DNA of 64,000 bases from Burkholderiales bacterium. GTDB lineage: Bacteria > Pseudomonadota > Gammaproteobacteria > Burkholderiales > SG8-41. The notes beneath the pieces are model-generated. The model was not told the origin of the DNA. It saw nothing but the letters and a program-made list of their open reading frames with translations, and did no database searches. Position 1 is the stretch's first letter; every line of letters starts with the position of its first letter. The position numbers were made by a program, and so were the translations under genes. The stretch spans positions 1-64,000 of the forward strand of contig JAUXMZ010000016.1 of assembly GCA_030683105.1 (NCBI GenBank), read 5' to 3'. Positions 43,898 through 55,202 of this stretch are shown piece by piece.

Positions 43898-44980
43898 ATG
43901 ACGGCTAATCTGCTCGGGCTTGGTAGCAAGCAACTCAAGGAATTTTGCGCCGGCCTGGGCGAGAAACCCTTTCGGGCGAAGCAGTTGTTGCGCTGGATCC
44001 ATCACGCTGGTGTTGATGATTTCAGTGCCATGACCGATATGGCAAAGCCGTTGCGCGACCGGCTTGCCCAATGTGCCAGGGTCACGGCACCCAAGGTCAT
44101 CCGCGACAGCACGGCAGCGGACGGCACGCGCAAATGGCTGCTCGATGTCGGCACCGGCAACGCCATTGAGGCGGTGTTTATCCCTGAAACAAACCGGGGG
44201 ACGCTGTGCGTGTCCTCCCAGGCCGGCTGCGCGCTGGAGTGTTCCTTCTGCTCGACCGGACGCCAGGGTTTCAACCGCAACCTCACCGTGGAAGAGATCA
44301 TCGGCCAGTTGTGGTGGGCAAACAAGAGCCTGGGGCGCGGCATTGAGACGGAGCGGCCGATCAGCAACGTGGTGATGATGGGCATGGGCGAGCCGCTGGC
44401 GAATTTCGACAATGTGGTGGCGGCAATGCAGTTGATGCTGGATGATTCCGCATACGGCCTGTCGCGGCGCCGGGTCACGCTCAGCACGTCCGGGCTGGTG
44501 CCGGCAATCGATCGCCTGGGCGATGAATGTCCGGTGGCGCTGGCGGTGTCATTGCACGCGCCGAACGATGCGCTGCGCGATCAGCTCGTTCCGATCAACC
44601 GCAAGTATCCGATCAAGCAGTTGCTCGCGGCGTGTTTGCGCTATATTGAAAAAGCACCGCGTGACTTCGTAACGTTCGAGTATGTGATGCTCTCTGGCGT
44701 CAATGACAGCGTCGGCCAGGCGCGCGAGCTTGCACGGGTGGTGAAATCGGTCCCGTGCAAGTTCAATCTGATTCCGTTTAATCCGTTCCCGGACTCGGGG
44801 TACACGCGCTCGGACCCGCAAGCCATGGCGCAATTCCGCGACGTGCTGATGCAGTCCGGATACACAACCACCATGCGCAAAACCCGCGGCGACGACATCG
44901 ATGCCGCCTGCGGACAGCTCGCAGGACAAGTCCAGGACAAAACCAAACGCCAACAACGCCGAATGGCGGAGGTAGAATGA
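43898..44980 (+). CDS. rlmN: Dual-specificity 23S rRNA / tRNA C2-methyladenosine synthase
   Basis: 360-residue radical-SAM enzyme methylating A2503 of 23S rRNA and A37 of some tRNAs. The Fe-S ligands are C111, C115 and C118 (CALECSFC), and a C-terminal Cys in DIDAACGQL is the expected methyl-carrying residue. It overlaps pilW by four bases (ATGA). Confidence 0.97.
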   Translation: MTANLLGLGSKQLKEFCAGLGEKPFRAKQLLRWIHHAGVDDFSAMTDMAKPLRDRLAQCARVTAPKVIRDSTAADGTRKWLLDVGTGNAIEAVFIPETNRGTLCVSSQAGCALECSFCSTGRQGFNRNLTVEEIIGQLWWANKSLGRGIETERPISNVVMMGMGEPLANFDNVVAAMQLMLDDSAYGLSRRRVTLSTSGLVPAIDRLGDECPVALAVSLHAPNDALRDQLVPINRKYPIKQLLAACLRYIEKAPRDFVTFEYVMLSGVNDSVGQARELARVVKSVPCKFNLIPFNPFPDSGYTRSDPQAMAQFRDVLMQSGYTTTMRKTRGDDIDAACGQLAGQVQDKTKRQQRRMAEVE

Positions 44981-45762
44981 CCTTGCTTAATCTGATGATG
45001 ATGCTGGTCGTGCTTGCGATTTCAGGCTGCGCGACCCAGCCCGCATCAAGCGGGTTCAAACCCGACGTTTCCACGACCGATGAGGAATCCAATCAGCAGA
45101 TGCGGGCCCGCGTCCATACCGAATTGGCGTCCGGTTATTATGAGCTGGGCAACATAGGCGTCGCACTTGAGGAGATCAACATTGCCATGCGCTCGGACCC
45201 CAACTACGGGCCTGCGCACAACGTCGCCGCCCTGATTTACACCCAGTTGAAGGATGAACGGCTTGCCCAGCAAAGTTTCGAGCGTGCGTTGAGCATCAAC
45301 CCTCTTGATTCCGACGCCAACAACAATTACGGCCTGTTCCTGTGCGAGAGAAAACGCGAGGAAGAAGCTATCAAGCATTTCCTGGCTGCGCTGCGTAATC
45401 CGCTGTACCAGAATCGCGAGCGTTCCTATGTCAATGCGGGGGTGTGTTCGCGCCGTCGCGGAGATCTGGCAGGCGCCGCTGATTATTTTCAGAGCGCGCT
45501 GAAGCTGCGGCCCAACCAGCCGCAGGCGCTTTATCAGATGGCGGACATCGAATATCTGCGCGGCAATTTTGCCGAATCCAAGAGCTATCTGGGCCGCTTT
45601 ACCCAGGTTGCCACCGCCACCTCCGAGGTGCTGTGGCTGGGGGTGCGGGTGGCAAAACGGTTGGGGGATCGCGATTCCGAGGCGAGTTACACATTGCAAT
45701 TACGCAAGAATTTCCCCAATTCCAATGAGGCGCGCGCCCTGGAGGCGGGCCGCTACAAATGA
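44977..45762 (+). CDS. pilW: Type IV pilus biogenesis/stability lipoprotein PilW (PilF)
   Basis: 261 residues with a lipoprotein signal (lipobox ending ISGC, Cys18) and tetratricopeptide repeats throughout. The family helps the PilQ secretin multimerise in the outer membrane. Its location between rlmN and rodZ is the conserved one in beta- and gammaproteobacteria. Overlaps rodZ by four bases. Confidence 0.92.
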   Translation: MTLLNLMMMLVVLAISGCATQPASSGFKPDVSTTDEESNQQMRARVHTELASGYYELGNIGVALEEINIAMRSDPNYGPAHNVAALIYTQLKDERLAQQSFERALSINPLDSDANNNYGLFLCERKREEEAIKHFLAALRNPLYQNRERSYVNAGVCSRRRGDLAGAADYFQSALKLRPNQPQALYQMADIEYLRGNFAESKSYLGRFTQVATATSEVLWLGVRVAKRLGDRDSEASYTLQLRKNFPNSNEARALEAGRYK

Positions 45763-46634
45763 ACGAGCCAGACAACCCGACTGTGGTCGAATCACCCGGC
45801 GCCACACTGGCTGCGGCTCGTCAGGCGCAGAACCTGAGTGTTGCGGACGCTGCGCGCCAGTTGAGGTTGTCTGTGAGCCAGATCGAGGCGCTGGAAGCGG
45901 GCGCTTTCGAAAAGCTGCCTGGGACAATATTCGTGCGCGGATTTACCCGCAATTACGCGCGGCTGCTCAAGCTCGATGCCGACGCATTGCTGCGTTCCGT
46001 TGATCTGACCCTGCCTTCAGCACCGGTAACGGGGGAAATGCCGCCGTCCCAGGAGATTCCTTTCCCCACGGCGAAATCAAACCGGGGCCCATGGTATGCC
46101 TTCGCGCTGGTGTCGTTGCTGGGCGGGCTGGCCGCGTTCGAGTTTTTCTGGAACGAGCCTGTGTCCACGGTTTCGAAAACGGACACCCTGCCGGCTGCCC
46201 CGGTTCAGAAAATCGACCCTCCGGCGCCGGCGCCATACGCAGAACCGGCAAAACCAACGGACGTGCCGGTAGCGTCACCCGCTGCTTCTGCGCCACGCGC
46301 GGCGATGGGTGCGAACGTAGCAGACAAGACCGTTGCGGGTGTGCCATCGGCGGTGCAGGCTGCTGCAGCCGAGGGTAGCCGGCAGCCCCAACCGGGAGAG
46401 CGACCGCTGCGGCTGGTGTTCAAACAGGAGTCCTGGGTCGAGATCCGGGATCGTTCCGGAAAAATTGTTTTTTCACAGCTGAATCCGGCCGGCAGCGAAA
46501 AGCGGATCTATGGCGCACCGCCGATGTCTGTGGTCATCGGTAATGCGCATGGCGCGCAGCTGACTTACAATGACCGGCCGGTCGACCTTGCGCTTCACAC
46601 CAAGGTCGACGTTGCCCGCTTCACACTCGAATGA
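45759..46634 (+). CDS. rodZ: RodZ family helix-turn-helix cell-shape protein
   Basis: 291 residues: an N-terminal Xre-like HTH domain (about 12-85, with [14 protein letters not shown]), a transmembrane segment (about 108-128), a Pro/Ala-rich linker and a C-terminal DUF4115 beta domain ([17 protein letters not shown]). RodZ links the MreB cytoskeleton to the elongation machinery. It overlaps ispG by four bases. Confidence 0.92.
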   Translation: MNEPDNPTVVESPGATLAAARQAQNLSVADAARQLRLSVSQIEALEAGAFEKLPGTIFVRGFTRNYARLLKLDADALLRSVDLTLPSAPVTGEMPPSQEIPFPTAKSNRGPWYAFALVSLLGGLAAFEFFWNEPVSTVSKTDTLPAAPVQKIDPPAPAPYAEPAKPTDVPVASPAASAPRAAMGANVADKTVAGVPSAVQAAAAEGSRQPQPGERPLRLVFKQESWVEIRDRSGKIVFSQLNPAGSEKRIYGAPPMSVVIGNAHGAQLTYNDRPVDLALHTKVDVARFTLE

Positions 46635-47929
46635 AGTGTCTCATTCCATATGGTGTCGCGCCGCGGCGCGCCAGCTGCAAGGTCAGCGTAGGCCAGGTTG
46701 TGATCGGCGGTGATGCGCCCATCCTCGTGCAGTCGATGACCAATACCGATACCGTTGATGCCGCGGCCACGGTGCGTCAGATTGCGGAGCTGGCGCATGC
46801 GGGTTCCGAGGCCGTGCGCATCACCGTCAATAACGCCGAAGCCGCGGCTCAGGTGCCGCACATCCGGGATCGGCTCGCGAGCATGGGCATAGACGTGCCG
46901 CTGGTCGGAGATTTTCATTTTAACGGGCATCGCCTGCTCGCCCAGCATCCGGCCTGCGCCGAGGCACTGGCCAAGCTCAGAATTAATCCCGGCAATGTCG
47001 GGCGGGGTTCCAAACGGGACGAGCAGTTCGCGACCATGATCGAATTCGCGTGCAGGTACGAAAAGCCGGTACGCATAGGCGTGAACTGGGGCAGCCTGGA
47101 TCCCGAATTGATCGCGCACATGATGGATGAGAATGCGCGCCTGCCTGAGCCCGAAGCGGCAGAGACGGTGACGCGCAAGGCGCTGGTCGCGTCCGCCCTG
47201 GACAGTGCGCGTCAGGCCGAACAGTTGGGCATGGCGCATGACAGGATCGTGCTGTCCTGCAAAGTGAGCGGGGTGCAGGATTTGATTGCGGTGTACCGGG
47301 ATCTGGCTGCGCGCTGCGATTACGCGTTGCATCTGGGCCTGACTGAAGCCGGCATGGGCTCAAAAGGCATAGTCGCGTCAACTGCGGCGATGGCGGTGCT
47401 GCTGCAGGAAGGCATAGGCGATACCATACGCGTTTCGCTGACGCCAGAGCCGGGCGGCGCGCGCTCCAGGGAAGTTATCGTGGCGCAGGAAATGCTGCAG
47501 ACCATGGGCTTGCGGTCGTTCGCACCAATGGTGATCGCGTGTCCGGGCTGCGGCCGCACCACCAGCACTTTTTTCCAGGAACTTGCAGACCGCATCCAGA
47601 GTTATCTGAGGGCGCAGATGCCGCGCTGGCGCGAGTTGCATCCCGGCGTGGAGACCATGCGCGTAGCGGTGATGGGATGCGTAGTCAATGGTCCGGGCGA
47701 AAGCAAGCACGCGAATGTCGGCATCAGTCTGCCCGGATCGGGGGAAAACCCGGTGGCGCCGGTATTTGTCGAGGGCAAAAAAACCGTGACGCTCAAGGGC
47801 GATAACATTGCCGGAGAATTCCAGCAGATCGTCGAAGACTACGTCATCAATACCTATACGCACAAACCCGTGACTGACACGGTTAAAACCGGGCGGCAGA
47901 CCGTCCCCGCGGTGCACCGATCCGGCTGA
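46631..47929 (+). CDS. ispG: (E)-4-hydroxy-3-methylbut-2-enyl-diphosphate synthase
   Basis: 432-residue Fe-S enzyme of the MEP isoprenoid pathway, reducing MEcPP to HMBPP. The 4Fe-4S ligands are Cys304 and Cys307 (CPGCGRT) and Cys350 (GCVVNGPGE). The internal insertion in the middle and the length correspond to the common proteobacterial form. Another name is gcpE. Confidence 0.97.
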   Translation: MKCLIPYGVAPRRASCKVSVGQVVIGGDAPILVQSMTNTDTVDAAATVRQIAELAHAGSEAVRITVNNAEAAAQVPHIRDRLASMGIDVPLVGDFHFNGHRLLAQHPACAEALAKLRINPGNVGRGSKRDEQFATMIEFACRYEKPVRIGVNWGSLDPELIAHMMDENARLPEPEAAETVTRKALVASALDSARQAEQLGMAHDRIVLSCKVSGVQDLIAVYRDLAARCDYALHLGLTEAGMGSKGIVASTAAMAVLLQEGIGDTIRVSLTPEPGGARSREVIVAQEMLQTMGLRSFAPMVIACPGCGRTTSTFFQELADRIQSYLRAQMPRWRELHPGVETMRVAVMGCVVNGPGESKHANVGISLPGSGENPVAPVFVEGKKTVTLKGDNIAGEFQQIVEDYVINTYTHKPVTDTVKTGRQTVPAVHRSG

Positions 47930-47952
47930 AGTCAAATCAATCATTCGAGTTC

Positions 47953-49215
47953 ATGACTGAAAAAATACAAGCTATCCGCGGGATGAACGACATCCTGCCG
48001 GAAGAGTCTCATGTGTGGGAGTTTTTCGAGGATAACGTCCGTGACTGGCTGCGTGCTTATGGCTACCGGGCCATCCGCACGCCAATTCTTGAAATGACCG
48101 ATCTGTTCGTGCGCTCCATCGGCGCCGTGACGGATATCGTCGAAAAGGAGATGTACACTTTTGTCGACGAGTTGAACGGCGAGAGCCTGACACTGCGTCC
48201 CGAGGGTACGGCGTCGTGCGTGCGCGCGGTGATCGAGCATAATTTGCTGTATGCCGGCCCGCAGCGGCTATGGTATGGCGGCCCGATGTTCCGCCACGAG
48301 CGCCCGCAAAAGGGGCGCTACCGCCAGTTCCACCAGATCGGCGTCGAAGCGTTGGGTTTTGCCGGCCCCGACATCGACGCGGAACACATCGTGATGTGTG
48401 CCAGGCTGTGGCGCCGGCTTGGCATCGACGGCATTAAACTTGAGCTCAATACGTTGGGCAGTACCGAGGCGCGGGCGCGTTACCGTGCGCGGCTCGTAAA
48501 ATATCTGGAGCAACATCGAGATGCGCTGGATGAGGATACGCGGCGGCGACTGCACACCAATCCGCTGCGTGTGCTCGACAGCAAGAATCCGGCGATGCAG
48601 GCGGTAATTGCCGCCGCACCCAGACTGGCCGATGACCTGGATGAAGTGTCGGTCCGGCATTTCGCGGAATTGCAGGCCATGTTGCGCGCGGCCGGCGTGG
48701 AATTTGAAATCAACCCGCGCCTGGTGCGCGGGCTGGATTATTACAACAGCACAGTATTCGAGTGGGTGACCGACCGGCTCGGTGCGCAGGGAACAGTATG
48801 TGCCGGTGGCCGCTATGACGGGCTGGTCGAGCAGATCGGCGGCAAGCCGGCACCGGCTTGTGGCTATGCCATGGGGGTGGAACGCCTGCTGGCATTGATC
48901 GTGGAGGGTGCGTCCGCCGTGCCGCGCCGGTTGCCCGATGTATATCTGGTGCATCAGGGAGAATTGGCTGACCGTTACGCGGGTCAAGTTGCGGAACAGT
49001 TGCGCGACGCCGGGGCGGGCGTGGTCCTCCACTGTGGCGGCGGCAGTTTCAAGGCGCAAATGAAAAAGGCCGATGCCTGCGGCGCCCGCTTTGCGGTTAT
49101 CGTCGGAGATGACGAAGCGCAGGCTCGGGAGGTTACAGTCAAACCCTTGCGGGATACGGCGCAGCAGGTGCGCGCCGGACTCGGCGAGGCGATTAATTTA
49201 ATTATGAAAAACTAG
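47953..49215 (+). CDS. hisS: Histidine-tRNA ligase
   Basis: 420-residue class II synthetase. Motif 1 region around [22 protein letters not shown], motif 2 [17 protein letters not shown], the histidine-specific [14 protein letters not shown] and motif 3 GYAMGVERL are all in place. HisZ further on (56464) is a catalytically inert paralogue of this enzyme. Confidence 0.98.
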   Translation: MTEKIQAIRGMNDILPEESHVWEFFEDNVRDWLRAYGYRAIRTPILEMTDLFVRSIGAVTDIVEKEMYTFVDELNGESLTLRPEGTASCVRAVIEHNLLYAGPQRLWYGGPMFRHERPQKGRYRQFHQIGVEALGFAGPDIDAEHIVMCARLWRRLGIDGIKLELNTLGSTEARARYRARLVKYLEQHRDALDEDTRRRLHTNPLRVLDSKNPAMQAVIAAAPRLADDLDEVSVRHFAELQAMLRAAGVEFEINPRLVRGLDYYNSTVFEWVTDRLGAQGTVCAGGRYDGLVEQIGGKPAPACGYAMGVERLLALIVEGASAVPRRLPDVYLVHQGELADRYAGQVAEQLRDAGAGVVLHCGGGSFKAQMKKADACGARFAVIVGDDEAQAREVTVKPLRDTAQQVRAGLGEAINLIMKN

Positions 49216-49223
49216 GAATTACT

Positions 49224-49859
49224 ATGGCATTCGATCTTGAAGAGCAGGAACAGATAGCGGTAATCAAGGACTGGTGGAAGCAATACGGCAATCTGGTGGT
49301 GCTGGCGGTGGTGGTCGCGGCCCTGACGGTTTCGGCACTTTACGGCTGGCGCTATTACCGCCACCAGCAATCGCTGGATGCCGTCACACTCTATCAGCAG
49401 TTGGGTCAGGCGGAGAGTGTGAACGATGTCAAGCGGGTGCGCGATATAGCGGCGCAGATTGCCGACAAGTATGCGTCTACTCCGTACGCAGCGATGGCAG
49501 CGCTGGCTGGTGCGCGCGCCAGTTTCGGCGCCGGTGACCTGGTCGCGGCCAAAACCCAGTTGCAATGGACCATCGACAAAGCCCGGGACGATGAAATGCG
49601 CGATGTGGCGCGGTTACGTCTGGCCGGGGTTCTGCTCGACGAAAAAAATTATGCCGAGGCACTCAAGCTGGCGGAGGCCAAACCGGCCGACTCCTTCAGC
49701 GGATTGTATGCCGACATGAAAGGCGACATTTACGTGGCGCTGGGCAAGCCTGCCGAAGCGCGCAGCGCCTATCAGCAGGCGCTTGACAAAAGCGATCCCC
49801 AGAGCCAGTACCGCACCATTGTCCAGCTCAAACTGGATGCCCTGGGGGATGCGAAGTGA
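49224..49859 (+). CDS. yfgM: YfgM-like SecYEG-associated TPR protein
   Basis: 211 residues with a short cytoplasmic N-terminus (AFDLEEQEQIAVIKDWWKQY), one transmembrane segment (about 22-44) and a periplasmic TPR domain. In E. coli YfgM binds SecYEG and periplasmic chaperones. It sits in the conserved hisS-yfgM-bamB-der order and overlaps bamB by four bases (GTGA). Confidence 0.92.
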   Translation: MAFDLEEQEQIAVIKDWWKQYGNLVVLAVVVAALTVSALYGWRYYRHQQSLDAVTLYQQLGQAESVNDVKRVRDIAAQIADKYASTPYAAMAALAGARASFGAGDLVAAKTQLQWTIDKARDDEMRDVARLRLAGVLLDEKNYAEALKLAEAKPADSFSGLYADMKGDIYVALGKPAEARSAYQQALDKSDPQSQYRTIVQLKLDALGDAK

Positions 49860-51022
49860 GCGTAATCAGATTTCGTCTGATGATAGCAGCCTGCCTCATG
49901 CTGCTGGGCGGTTGCCAGACTGTCGGTGATACCTACGACCGCTGGTTCGGCAAAAGCCGGGAGTCCAGGAAACCCGCCGAACTTGTGGCCATCCAGCCTA
50001 CCGCCGCAGCAAAACTGCTGTGGCAGGGCAGCGTGGGGGGCGCCGAGAGGGACATGTTTTTTCCTGATGTCAGCGGCAAAGTGGTCTATGCCACAGGCGC
50101 CGCCGGACAGATCACCGGATTTGATGTAAGCAGCGGCAGGCAGGTCGCCCGCATAGAAGCCGGCCAGCGAATTTCGGGTGGTGTCGGCAGCGGCGGCGCC
50201 ATGGTGCTGGTTGGCACCGCCAAAGGCGAAGTGCTGGCATTCGACAACAACGGGAAATCGCTGTGGAAAGCGCGGCTCTCGGGAGAGGTATTGTCGCCGC
50301 CGGTCATGCAGGACGGGGTCGTGGTGGCGCGCGCGGGCGATGGCAGAATTTTTGGGTTGGATGCTACAAATGGAAGGCGCAAATGGATTTATCAGCGCAG
50401 TAATCCCGCGCTGTCGTTACGTAATCATGCCGGCATCGTGGTCGAGCGTGGCGCCGTATTTTCCGGTTTTGCCGGGGGCCGCCTGGTTGCCATTGCGCTC
50501 GCCACCGGCAATGTCGGCTGGGAGGCCGTAGTTGCGCTGCCGCGCGGCACGACTGAACTGGAGCGGGTTGCTGACATTACCAGTTTGCCGGTGATAGACC
50601 AGCGCCAGGTGTGCGCGGTCGCGTTCCAGGGGCGTGTTGCGTGTTTCGATCTGCTGCGCGGTACGACGCTGTGGGCGCGCGACATGTCAAGCGTTGCCGG
50701 CATGGCTGCGGATGCGAGATATCTCTACGTTACCGACGACAAGGACGCATTGATCGCGCTGGATAAGACTACGGGCGCAAGCATCTGGAAGCAGGACAAG
50801 CTGACCGGGCGCGGCGTCAGCGGGCCGCTTGCGTTCGGTCGCTATGTCGTGGTCGGCGATTATCAGGGATACGTGCATGTCCTGTCGCGCGAAGACGGCT
50901 CGTTCGCGGCACGCATCGCCACCGATGGCAGTGCGATCGGTGCGGCGCCGGCGGCACTCACCCCTGATTCGTTTGTGGTGCAGACGCGCAATGGCGGCAT
51001 CTTCGCGATCACTGTCCAGTGA
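49856..51022 (+). CDS. bamB: Outer membrane protein assembly factor BamB
   Basis: 388-residue lipoprotein: signal and lipobox LMLLGGC (Cys20), then an eight-bladed PQQ-type beta-propeller seen as recurrent GxVxAxxxxxG and WxxxL segments. It supports the BamA complex in inserting beta-barrel proteins. Starts with GTG at 49856 overlapping the yfgM stop. Confidence 0.94.
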   Translation: MSVIRFRLMIAACLMLLGGCQTVGDTYDRWFGKSRESRKPAELVAIQPTAAAKLLWQGSVGGAERDMFFPDVSGKVVYATGAAGQITGFDVSSGRQVARIEAGQRISGGVGSGGAMVLVGTAKGEVLAFDNNGKSLWKARLSGEVLSPPVMQDGVVVARAGDGRIFGLDATNGRRKWIYQRSNPALSLRNHAGIVVERGAVFSGFAGGRLVAIALATGNVGWEAVVALPRGTTELERVADITSLPVIDQRQVCAVAFQGRVACFDLLRGTTLWARDMSSVAGMAADARYLYVTDDKDALIALDKTTGASIWKQDKLTGRGVSGPLAFGRYVVVGDYQGYVHVLSREDGSFAARIATDGSAIGAAPAALTPDSFVVQTRNGGIFAITVQ

Positions 51023-51029
51023 TTGCGAA

Positions 51030-51127
51030 AGTGTTAAGCGTTGAGTGTTTAGTGTTAAGTGACCGACGGGGCGCGATCATGACCTTTGGCGTTCAACTCA
51101 TCACTCATCACTCATCACTCATCACTG
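51030..51127. repeat. Inverted heptamer array between bamB and der
   Basis: The left arm (51030-51062) reads GTGTTAA, GCGTTGA, GTGTTTA, GTGTTAA. The right arm (51091-51127) is four near-identical ACTCATC heptamers. The arms pair imperfectly around a spacer of about 28 bases. The right arm looks more recently amplified than the left. It ends ten bases before the der ATG. Confidence 0.75.
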
Positions 51128-51137
51128 CGGCGAAGCC

Positions 51138-52475
51138 ATGAAACCCACCCTCGTTATCGTCGGCCGGCCGAATGTCGGCAAGTCGACCCTGTTCAACCGG
51201 CTGACGCACACCCGTGACGCCATTGTTGCCGACGCGCCGGGACTGACGCGCGACCGCCATTACGGCCACGGCTGCGTCGGTGACAAGCCTTTTCTGGTGG
51301 TGGATACCGGCGGCTTCGAGCCGGTGGCGAAAGACGGTATTTTTCATGAGATGGCGCGGCAGACCCGGCAGGCGGTGGACGAAGCGGATATCGTGCTGTT
51401 TCTAACCGATGGGCGCGCAGGGCCCATGGACCAGGATCGGATCATCACCGAGGAACTGCGCAAGACCGGCCGCAAAATCTGGCTCATCGTCAACAAGACC
51501 GAAGGCATGAGGCATGACATTGCCACTGCGGAATTCCATGCGCTGGGTCTGGGAGAGCCTCTGGCGATTTCGGCGTCACACGGCGAGTACGTCGCCGATC
51601 TGATAGACGTGGTGCTGGCGGATTTTTCCGCTGCCGAAGAGGTGGAACCGGAGGAAGAACGCCATCCCCGCATCGCGGTCGTCGGCCGGCCCAATGTTGG
51701 AAAATCGACGCTGGTCAACGCGCTGCTCGGTGAAGAGCGTGTAATTGTATTCGACCAGCCTGGCACCACCCGCGATTCGATTTATATCGAGTTCACCCGC
51801 GGCGAGCAGCGTTATACGCTGATCGATACCGCCGGCATGCGCAAGCGAGGCAAGGTGGATGAAACCGTTGAAAAGTTTTCGGTGATTAAAACGCTGAAGG
51901 CGGTCGAGGATGCCAATGTCGTCGTTCTGGTGCTGGATGCACGCCAGGACATTTCAGAGCAGGACGCGCATATCGCCGGCTTCATCGTCGAAGCCGGGCG
52001 GGCGCTGGTGGTGGCGGTTAACAAGTGGGAGGGGCTGCCGGAGCATGATCGTGACATGCTGAAGCGCGCCCTGGCGCGCAAGCTCGATTTTCTGAGTTTT
52101 GCCAAAATCCACTTTATCTCCGCGCTGCAGGGCTCGGGCATCGCGCCGTTGATGAAATCGGTGGATGCCGCCTACGCGGCCGCCATGTCACGGCTGCCGA
52201 CGCCGCGGGTCACCCGGGCGCTGATGGCCGCCGTGGCCCAGCAACAGCCCCCTCGTGCCGGCATGAGCCGGCCCAAGCTGCGCTATGCCCATCAGGGCGG
52301 GGTCAACCCGCCGCGCATCGTGATCCATGGCAATGCGCTGGAGCACATTCCGGACAGTTATAAGCGATACTTGGAACGTTTTATGCGCGACACTTTCAAA
52401 CTGGAGGGAACGCCGCTCAAGGTCGAGTTCAAAACCGGGCGCAATCCTTATATGAAAGGGGCCGCGAGACGCTAG
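51138..52475 (+). CDS. der: Ribosome-assembly GTPase Der (EngA)
   Basis: 445 residues with two tandem GTPase domains, each with GRPNVGKST (near residues 9 and 187) and NKxE or NKWE, followed by a KH-like C-terminal domain. It acts in 50S subunit maturation. The ATG at 51138 is preceded by GCGAAG, a weak ribosome-binding site, after the repeat array. Confidence 0.98.
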   Translation: MKPTLVIVGRPNVGKSTLFNRLTHTRDAIVADAPGLTRDRHYGHGCVGDKPFLVVDTGGFEPVAKDGIFHEMARQTRQAVDEADIVLFLTDGRAGPMDQDRIITEELRKTGRKIWLIVNKTEGMRHDIATAEFHALGLGEPLAISASHGEYVADLIDVVLADFSAAEEVEPEEERHPRIAVVGRPNVGKSTLVNALLGEERVIVFDQPGTTRDSIYIEFTRGEQRYTLIDTAGMRKRGKVDETVEKFSVIKTLKAVEDANVVVLVLDARQDISEQDAHIAGFIVEAGRALVVAVNKWEGLPEHDRDMLKRALARKLDFLSFAKIHFISALQGSGIAPLMKSVDAAYAAAMSRLPTPRVTRALMAAVAQQQPPRAGMSRPKLRYAHQGGVNPPRIVIHGNALEHIPDSYKRYLERFMRDTFKLEGTPLKVEFKTGRNPYMKGAARR

Positions 52476-52558
52476 CGTATTTTGCCGCTAACTCTATGGC
52501 TTTATGGGGAATAATCAAGTAAAGTGCTAGTCCGAATAACGCTGAAGGCGAGGGTATC

Positions 52559-52798
52559 ATGAGCAACAAAGGGCAGTTATTACAAGACCCGTTCTTGAAC
52601 GCTTTGCGTAAAGAGCATATTCCGGTTTCAATCTACCTGGTCAACGGCATCAAGCTGCAGGGTCAGATTGATTCATTCGACCAGTATGTCGTTTTGCTCA
52701 AGAATACGGTCACGCAGATGGTCTACAAGCATGCGATTTCGACCGTGGTTCCCGCCCGTGCCGTCAGCTTGTCGCTAGACGAGAGCGCCGGCAGTTAA
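52559..52798 (+). CDS. hfq: RNA chaperone Hfq
   Basis: 79-residue Sm-like protein mediating sRNA-mRNA pairing. Both Sm motifs are conserved: [20 protein letters not shown] and YKHAIST. The proximal-face residues (Q8 region, YKHA) are as in E. coli, with a short C-terminal tail. It stands in the usual order der-hfq-hflX. Confidence 0.98.
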   Translation: MSNKGQLLQDPFLNALRKEHIPVSIYLVNGIKLQGQIDSFDQYVVLLKNTVTQMVYKHAISTVVPARAVSLSLDESAGS

Positions 52799-52819
52799 TG
52801 CGCCGTTGTTTTTCCGCTG

Positions 52820-53947
52820 ATGGTTGACCGGCCCGGCAGCAGCACCCAGGCGGTGCTGGTCAGCCTGGACTTTGGCGAACCCGACTACGCTGAGAACCTG
52901 GAAGAGGTGCAGTTGCTTGCCTCGAGCGCGGGGGTGACCGCGCTGGCGGTCATCAAGGGACGCCGGCAGCGCCCTGACCCGGCGCACTTCGCCGGCAAGG
53001 GCAAGGTCGAGGAGATTGCGAACGCGGTGGCCGAGAACCACGCTTCACTGGCGATATTCAATCACGAACTGTCGCCGGTGCAGGAACGCAACCTCGAAAA
53101 GCGGCTCAATTGCCGTGTCGTCGACCGCACCAGCCTGATCCTCGATATCTTCGCCCAGCGCGCACAAAGTCATGAGGGCAAGCTGCAGATCGAGCTTGCG
53201 CAGCTCGAACATCTGGCAACCCGACTGGTGCGGGGCTGGACCCACTTGGAGCGGCAAAAGGGCGGCATCGGCCTCAGGGGCCCGGGGGAAACCCAGCTCG
53301 AAACGGACCGCCAGCTGCTGGGCAAGCGCGTCAAGATCCTCAAGGAAAAGCTTATTAAACTGAAGGGACAGCGCGAAGTGCAGCGCCGGGCGCGGCGCCG
53401 GGCGAATCTGCTGAATGTGGCGCTCGTCGGGTATACCAATGCCGGAAAATCGACGCTATTCAACCGGTTGACACGGGCTGGCGTCTATGCGGCCGATAAG
53501 CTTTTCGCCACGCTCGATACCACCACGCGCCGCGTCCATACCACCCAGGGCGCCGCCGTGGTGCTGTCGGACACTGTCGGATTCATCCGGCGGCTGCCCC
53601 ACACGCTGGTGGCCGCCTTTCGCGCCACGCTTGAAGAGACGATCCATGCCGATCTGCTGCTGCACGTGGTCGATGCCAGCAGCGCTGATCGCGAGGCGCA
53701 AATCGCGGCGGTCAACCAGGTGCTGGCGGAAATCAGCGCCGACGCGATCCCCCAGGTCCTGGTTTTCAACAAGATCGACCTGACCCGTGTTCCGCCGCGA
53801 ATTGAGCGGGACGAATATGGTAGAATCATCCGCACCTGGATCAGCGCTTCGACGGGCGAAGGCCTTGAATCAGTGCGCCTTGTGCTCGAGGAATACGCGA
53901 CCAATGCGTTGCGTAATTCGGCAACCCACAGCCCTGCAGCGGCATAA
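52820..53947 (+). CDS. hflX: Ribosome-associated GTPase HflX
   Basis: 375 residues: an N-terminal HflX domain with the glycine-rich GPGETQLETDRQ, and an Obg-like G domain with GYTNAGKSTLFN and DTVGFIRRLP. In E. coli HflX helps split or rescue stalled ribosomes after stress. It starts with ATG at 52820, 21 bases after hfq, without a strong Shine-Dalgarno. Confidence 0.96.
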   Translation: MVDRPGSSTQAVLVSLDFGEPDYAENLEEVQLLASSAGVTALAVIKGRRQRPDPAHFAGKGKVEEIANAVAENHASLAIFNHELSPVQERNLEKRLNCRVVDRTSLILDIFAQRAQSHEGKLQIELAQLEHLATRLVRGWTHLERQKGGIGLRGPGETQLETDRQLLGKRVKILKEKLIKLKGQREVQRRARRRANLLNVALVGYTNAGKSTLFNRLTRAGVYAADKLFATLDTTTRRVHTTQGAAVVLSDTVGFIRRLPHTLVAAFRATLEETIHADLLLHVVDASSADREAQIAAVNQVLAEISADAIPQVLVFNKIDLTRVPPRIERDEYGRIIRTWISASTGEGLESVRLVLEEYATNALRNSATHSPAAA

Positions 53948-53966
53948 CATCGGATTAGAGATTTCC

Positions 53967-55202
53967 ATGACTGGCTATATGAATACATTTCGCGACTATC
54001 TGAAAACGCGCACGCTGCGGTTTGCCGGTGCGCTGATGTCCATCAATGATCCACAGTGGGGCAAGCGCTCAGGGGGTAATCAGGGGCCCCCTGATCTTGA
54101 CGAGTTGTGGCGCAACTTCAACAAAAAGATTGACGGCCTGTTTGGCCGCAAAGGGGGCGGCAGCGGTGAAGGGCCGACCGGCCCCGGCGCCAAGCGCATA
54201 GGCGGCGGGGCCGGACTGCTGCTCGGACTCATTGTTGCAGTGTGGCTGGCGAGCGGATTCTACATCGTCAATGAAGGCCAGCGCGGGGTGGTTCTGCAAT
54301 TCGGGAAGTATCTGGAAACCACCATGCCCGGCCCGCGCTGGCACCTGCCGTTCCCGATAGAGTCTGCGGAGAACGTCAACCTGGCCCAGGTCCGCACCGT
54401 CGAGATCGGCTATCGCAACAACGTCAAGAGCAAGGTACTTAAAGAATCACTGATGCTGACCGACGACGAGAACATCATCGACGTGCAGTTTGCCGTGCAA
54501 TATGTGCTGAAAAGCCCCAACGACTATCTGTTTAACAACCGCGGTCCGGACGACACCGTGCTGCAGGCCGCCGAATCCGCGATCCGCGAAGTGGTCGGCA
54601 AGAGCAGCATGGACTTTGTGCTTTATGAAGGCCGTGCCGACGTCGCCGCCCAGGCGCAGAAACTGGCGCAGACCATACTTGATCGCTACGGCACCGGCAT
54701 CAACATCAGCAAAGTGACCATGCAGAATGCGCAGCCGCCGGAGCAGGTGCAGGCGGCGTTCGATGACGCGGTCAAGGCCGGACAGGACCGCGAGCGCCAG
54801 AAAAACGAAGGCCAGTCCTACGCCAATGATGTCATCCCGAGAGCGGGAGGCATGGCCTCGCGTCTGGCATCGGAAGCCGAGGGCTACAAGCAGCGCGTGA
54901 TCGAGCAGTCGGAAGGCGACGCGTCGCGCTTCAAACAGATTGTTACCGAATACAACAAGGCGCCGCAGGTGACCCGCGACCGGCTTTATATCGATGCCAT
55001 GCAGCAGATCATGACCAACACCAGCAAGGTGCTGATCGACCAGAAAGCCGGCAACAGTCTGCTGTATCTGCCGTTGGACAAAATCATGCAGTTAGGCTCG
55101 GCGCCACCGGAAGCGGTCAAACCGGCAGAGGTTGTGCCGGCGCCTGAGTCCACTGCGCGCTCAAGAGAGGCGTTTCGCAGCCGTGAACGGGAGACGCGTT
55201 AA
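53967..55202 (+). CDS. hflK: FtsH protease regulator HflK
   Basis: 411 residues from the ATG at 53967. Gly-rich N-terminal segment (GRKGGGSGEG), one transmembrane helix (about residues 80-105), then an SPFH/band-7 domain and long coiled-coil. With HflC it forms a membrane cage around FtsH. The start is uncertain: the ATG at 54036 gives MSINDPQWGKR, closer to the usual N-terminus, but has no ribosome-binding site, whereas 53967 has an AGAG six bases upstream. The stop overlaps the hflC ATG by one base (TAATG). Confidence 0.93.
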   Translation: MTGYMNTFRDYLKTRTLRFAGALMSINDPQWGKRSGGNQGPPDLDELWRNFNKKIDGLFGRKGGGSGEGPTGPGAKRIGGGAGLLLGLIVAVWLASGFYIVNEGQRGVVLQFGKYLETTMPGPRWHLPFPIESAENVNLAQVRTVEIGYRNNVKSKVLKESLMLTDDENIIDVQFAVQYVLKSPNDYLFNNRGPDDTVLQAAESAIREVVGKSSMDFVLYEGRADVAAQAQKLAQTILDRYGTGINISKVTMQNAQPPEQVQAAFDDAVKAGQDRERQKNEGQSYANDVIPRAGGMASRLASEAEGYKQRVIEQSEGDASRFKQIVTEYNKAPQVTRDRLYIDAMQQIMTNTSKVLIDQKAGNSLLYLPLDKIMQLGSAPPEAVKPAEVVPAPESTARSREAFRSRERETR

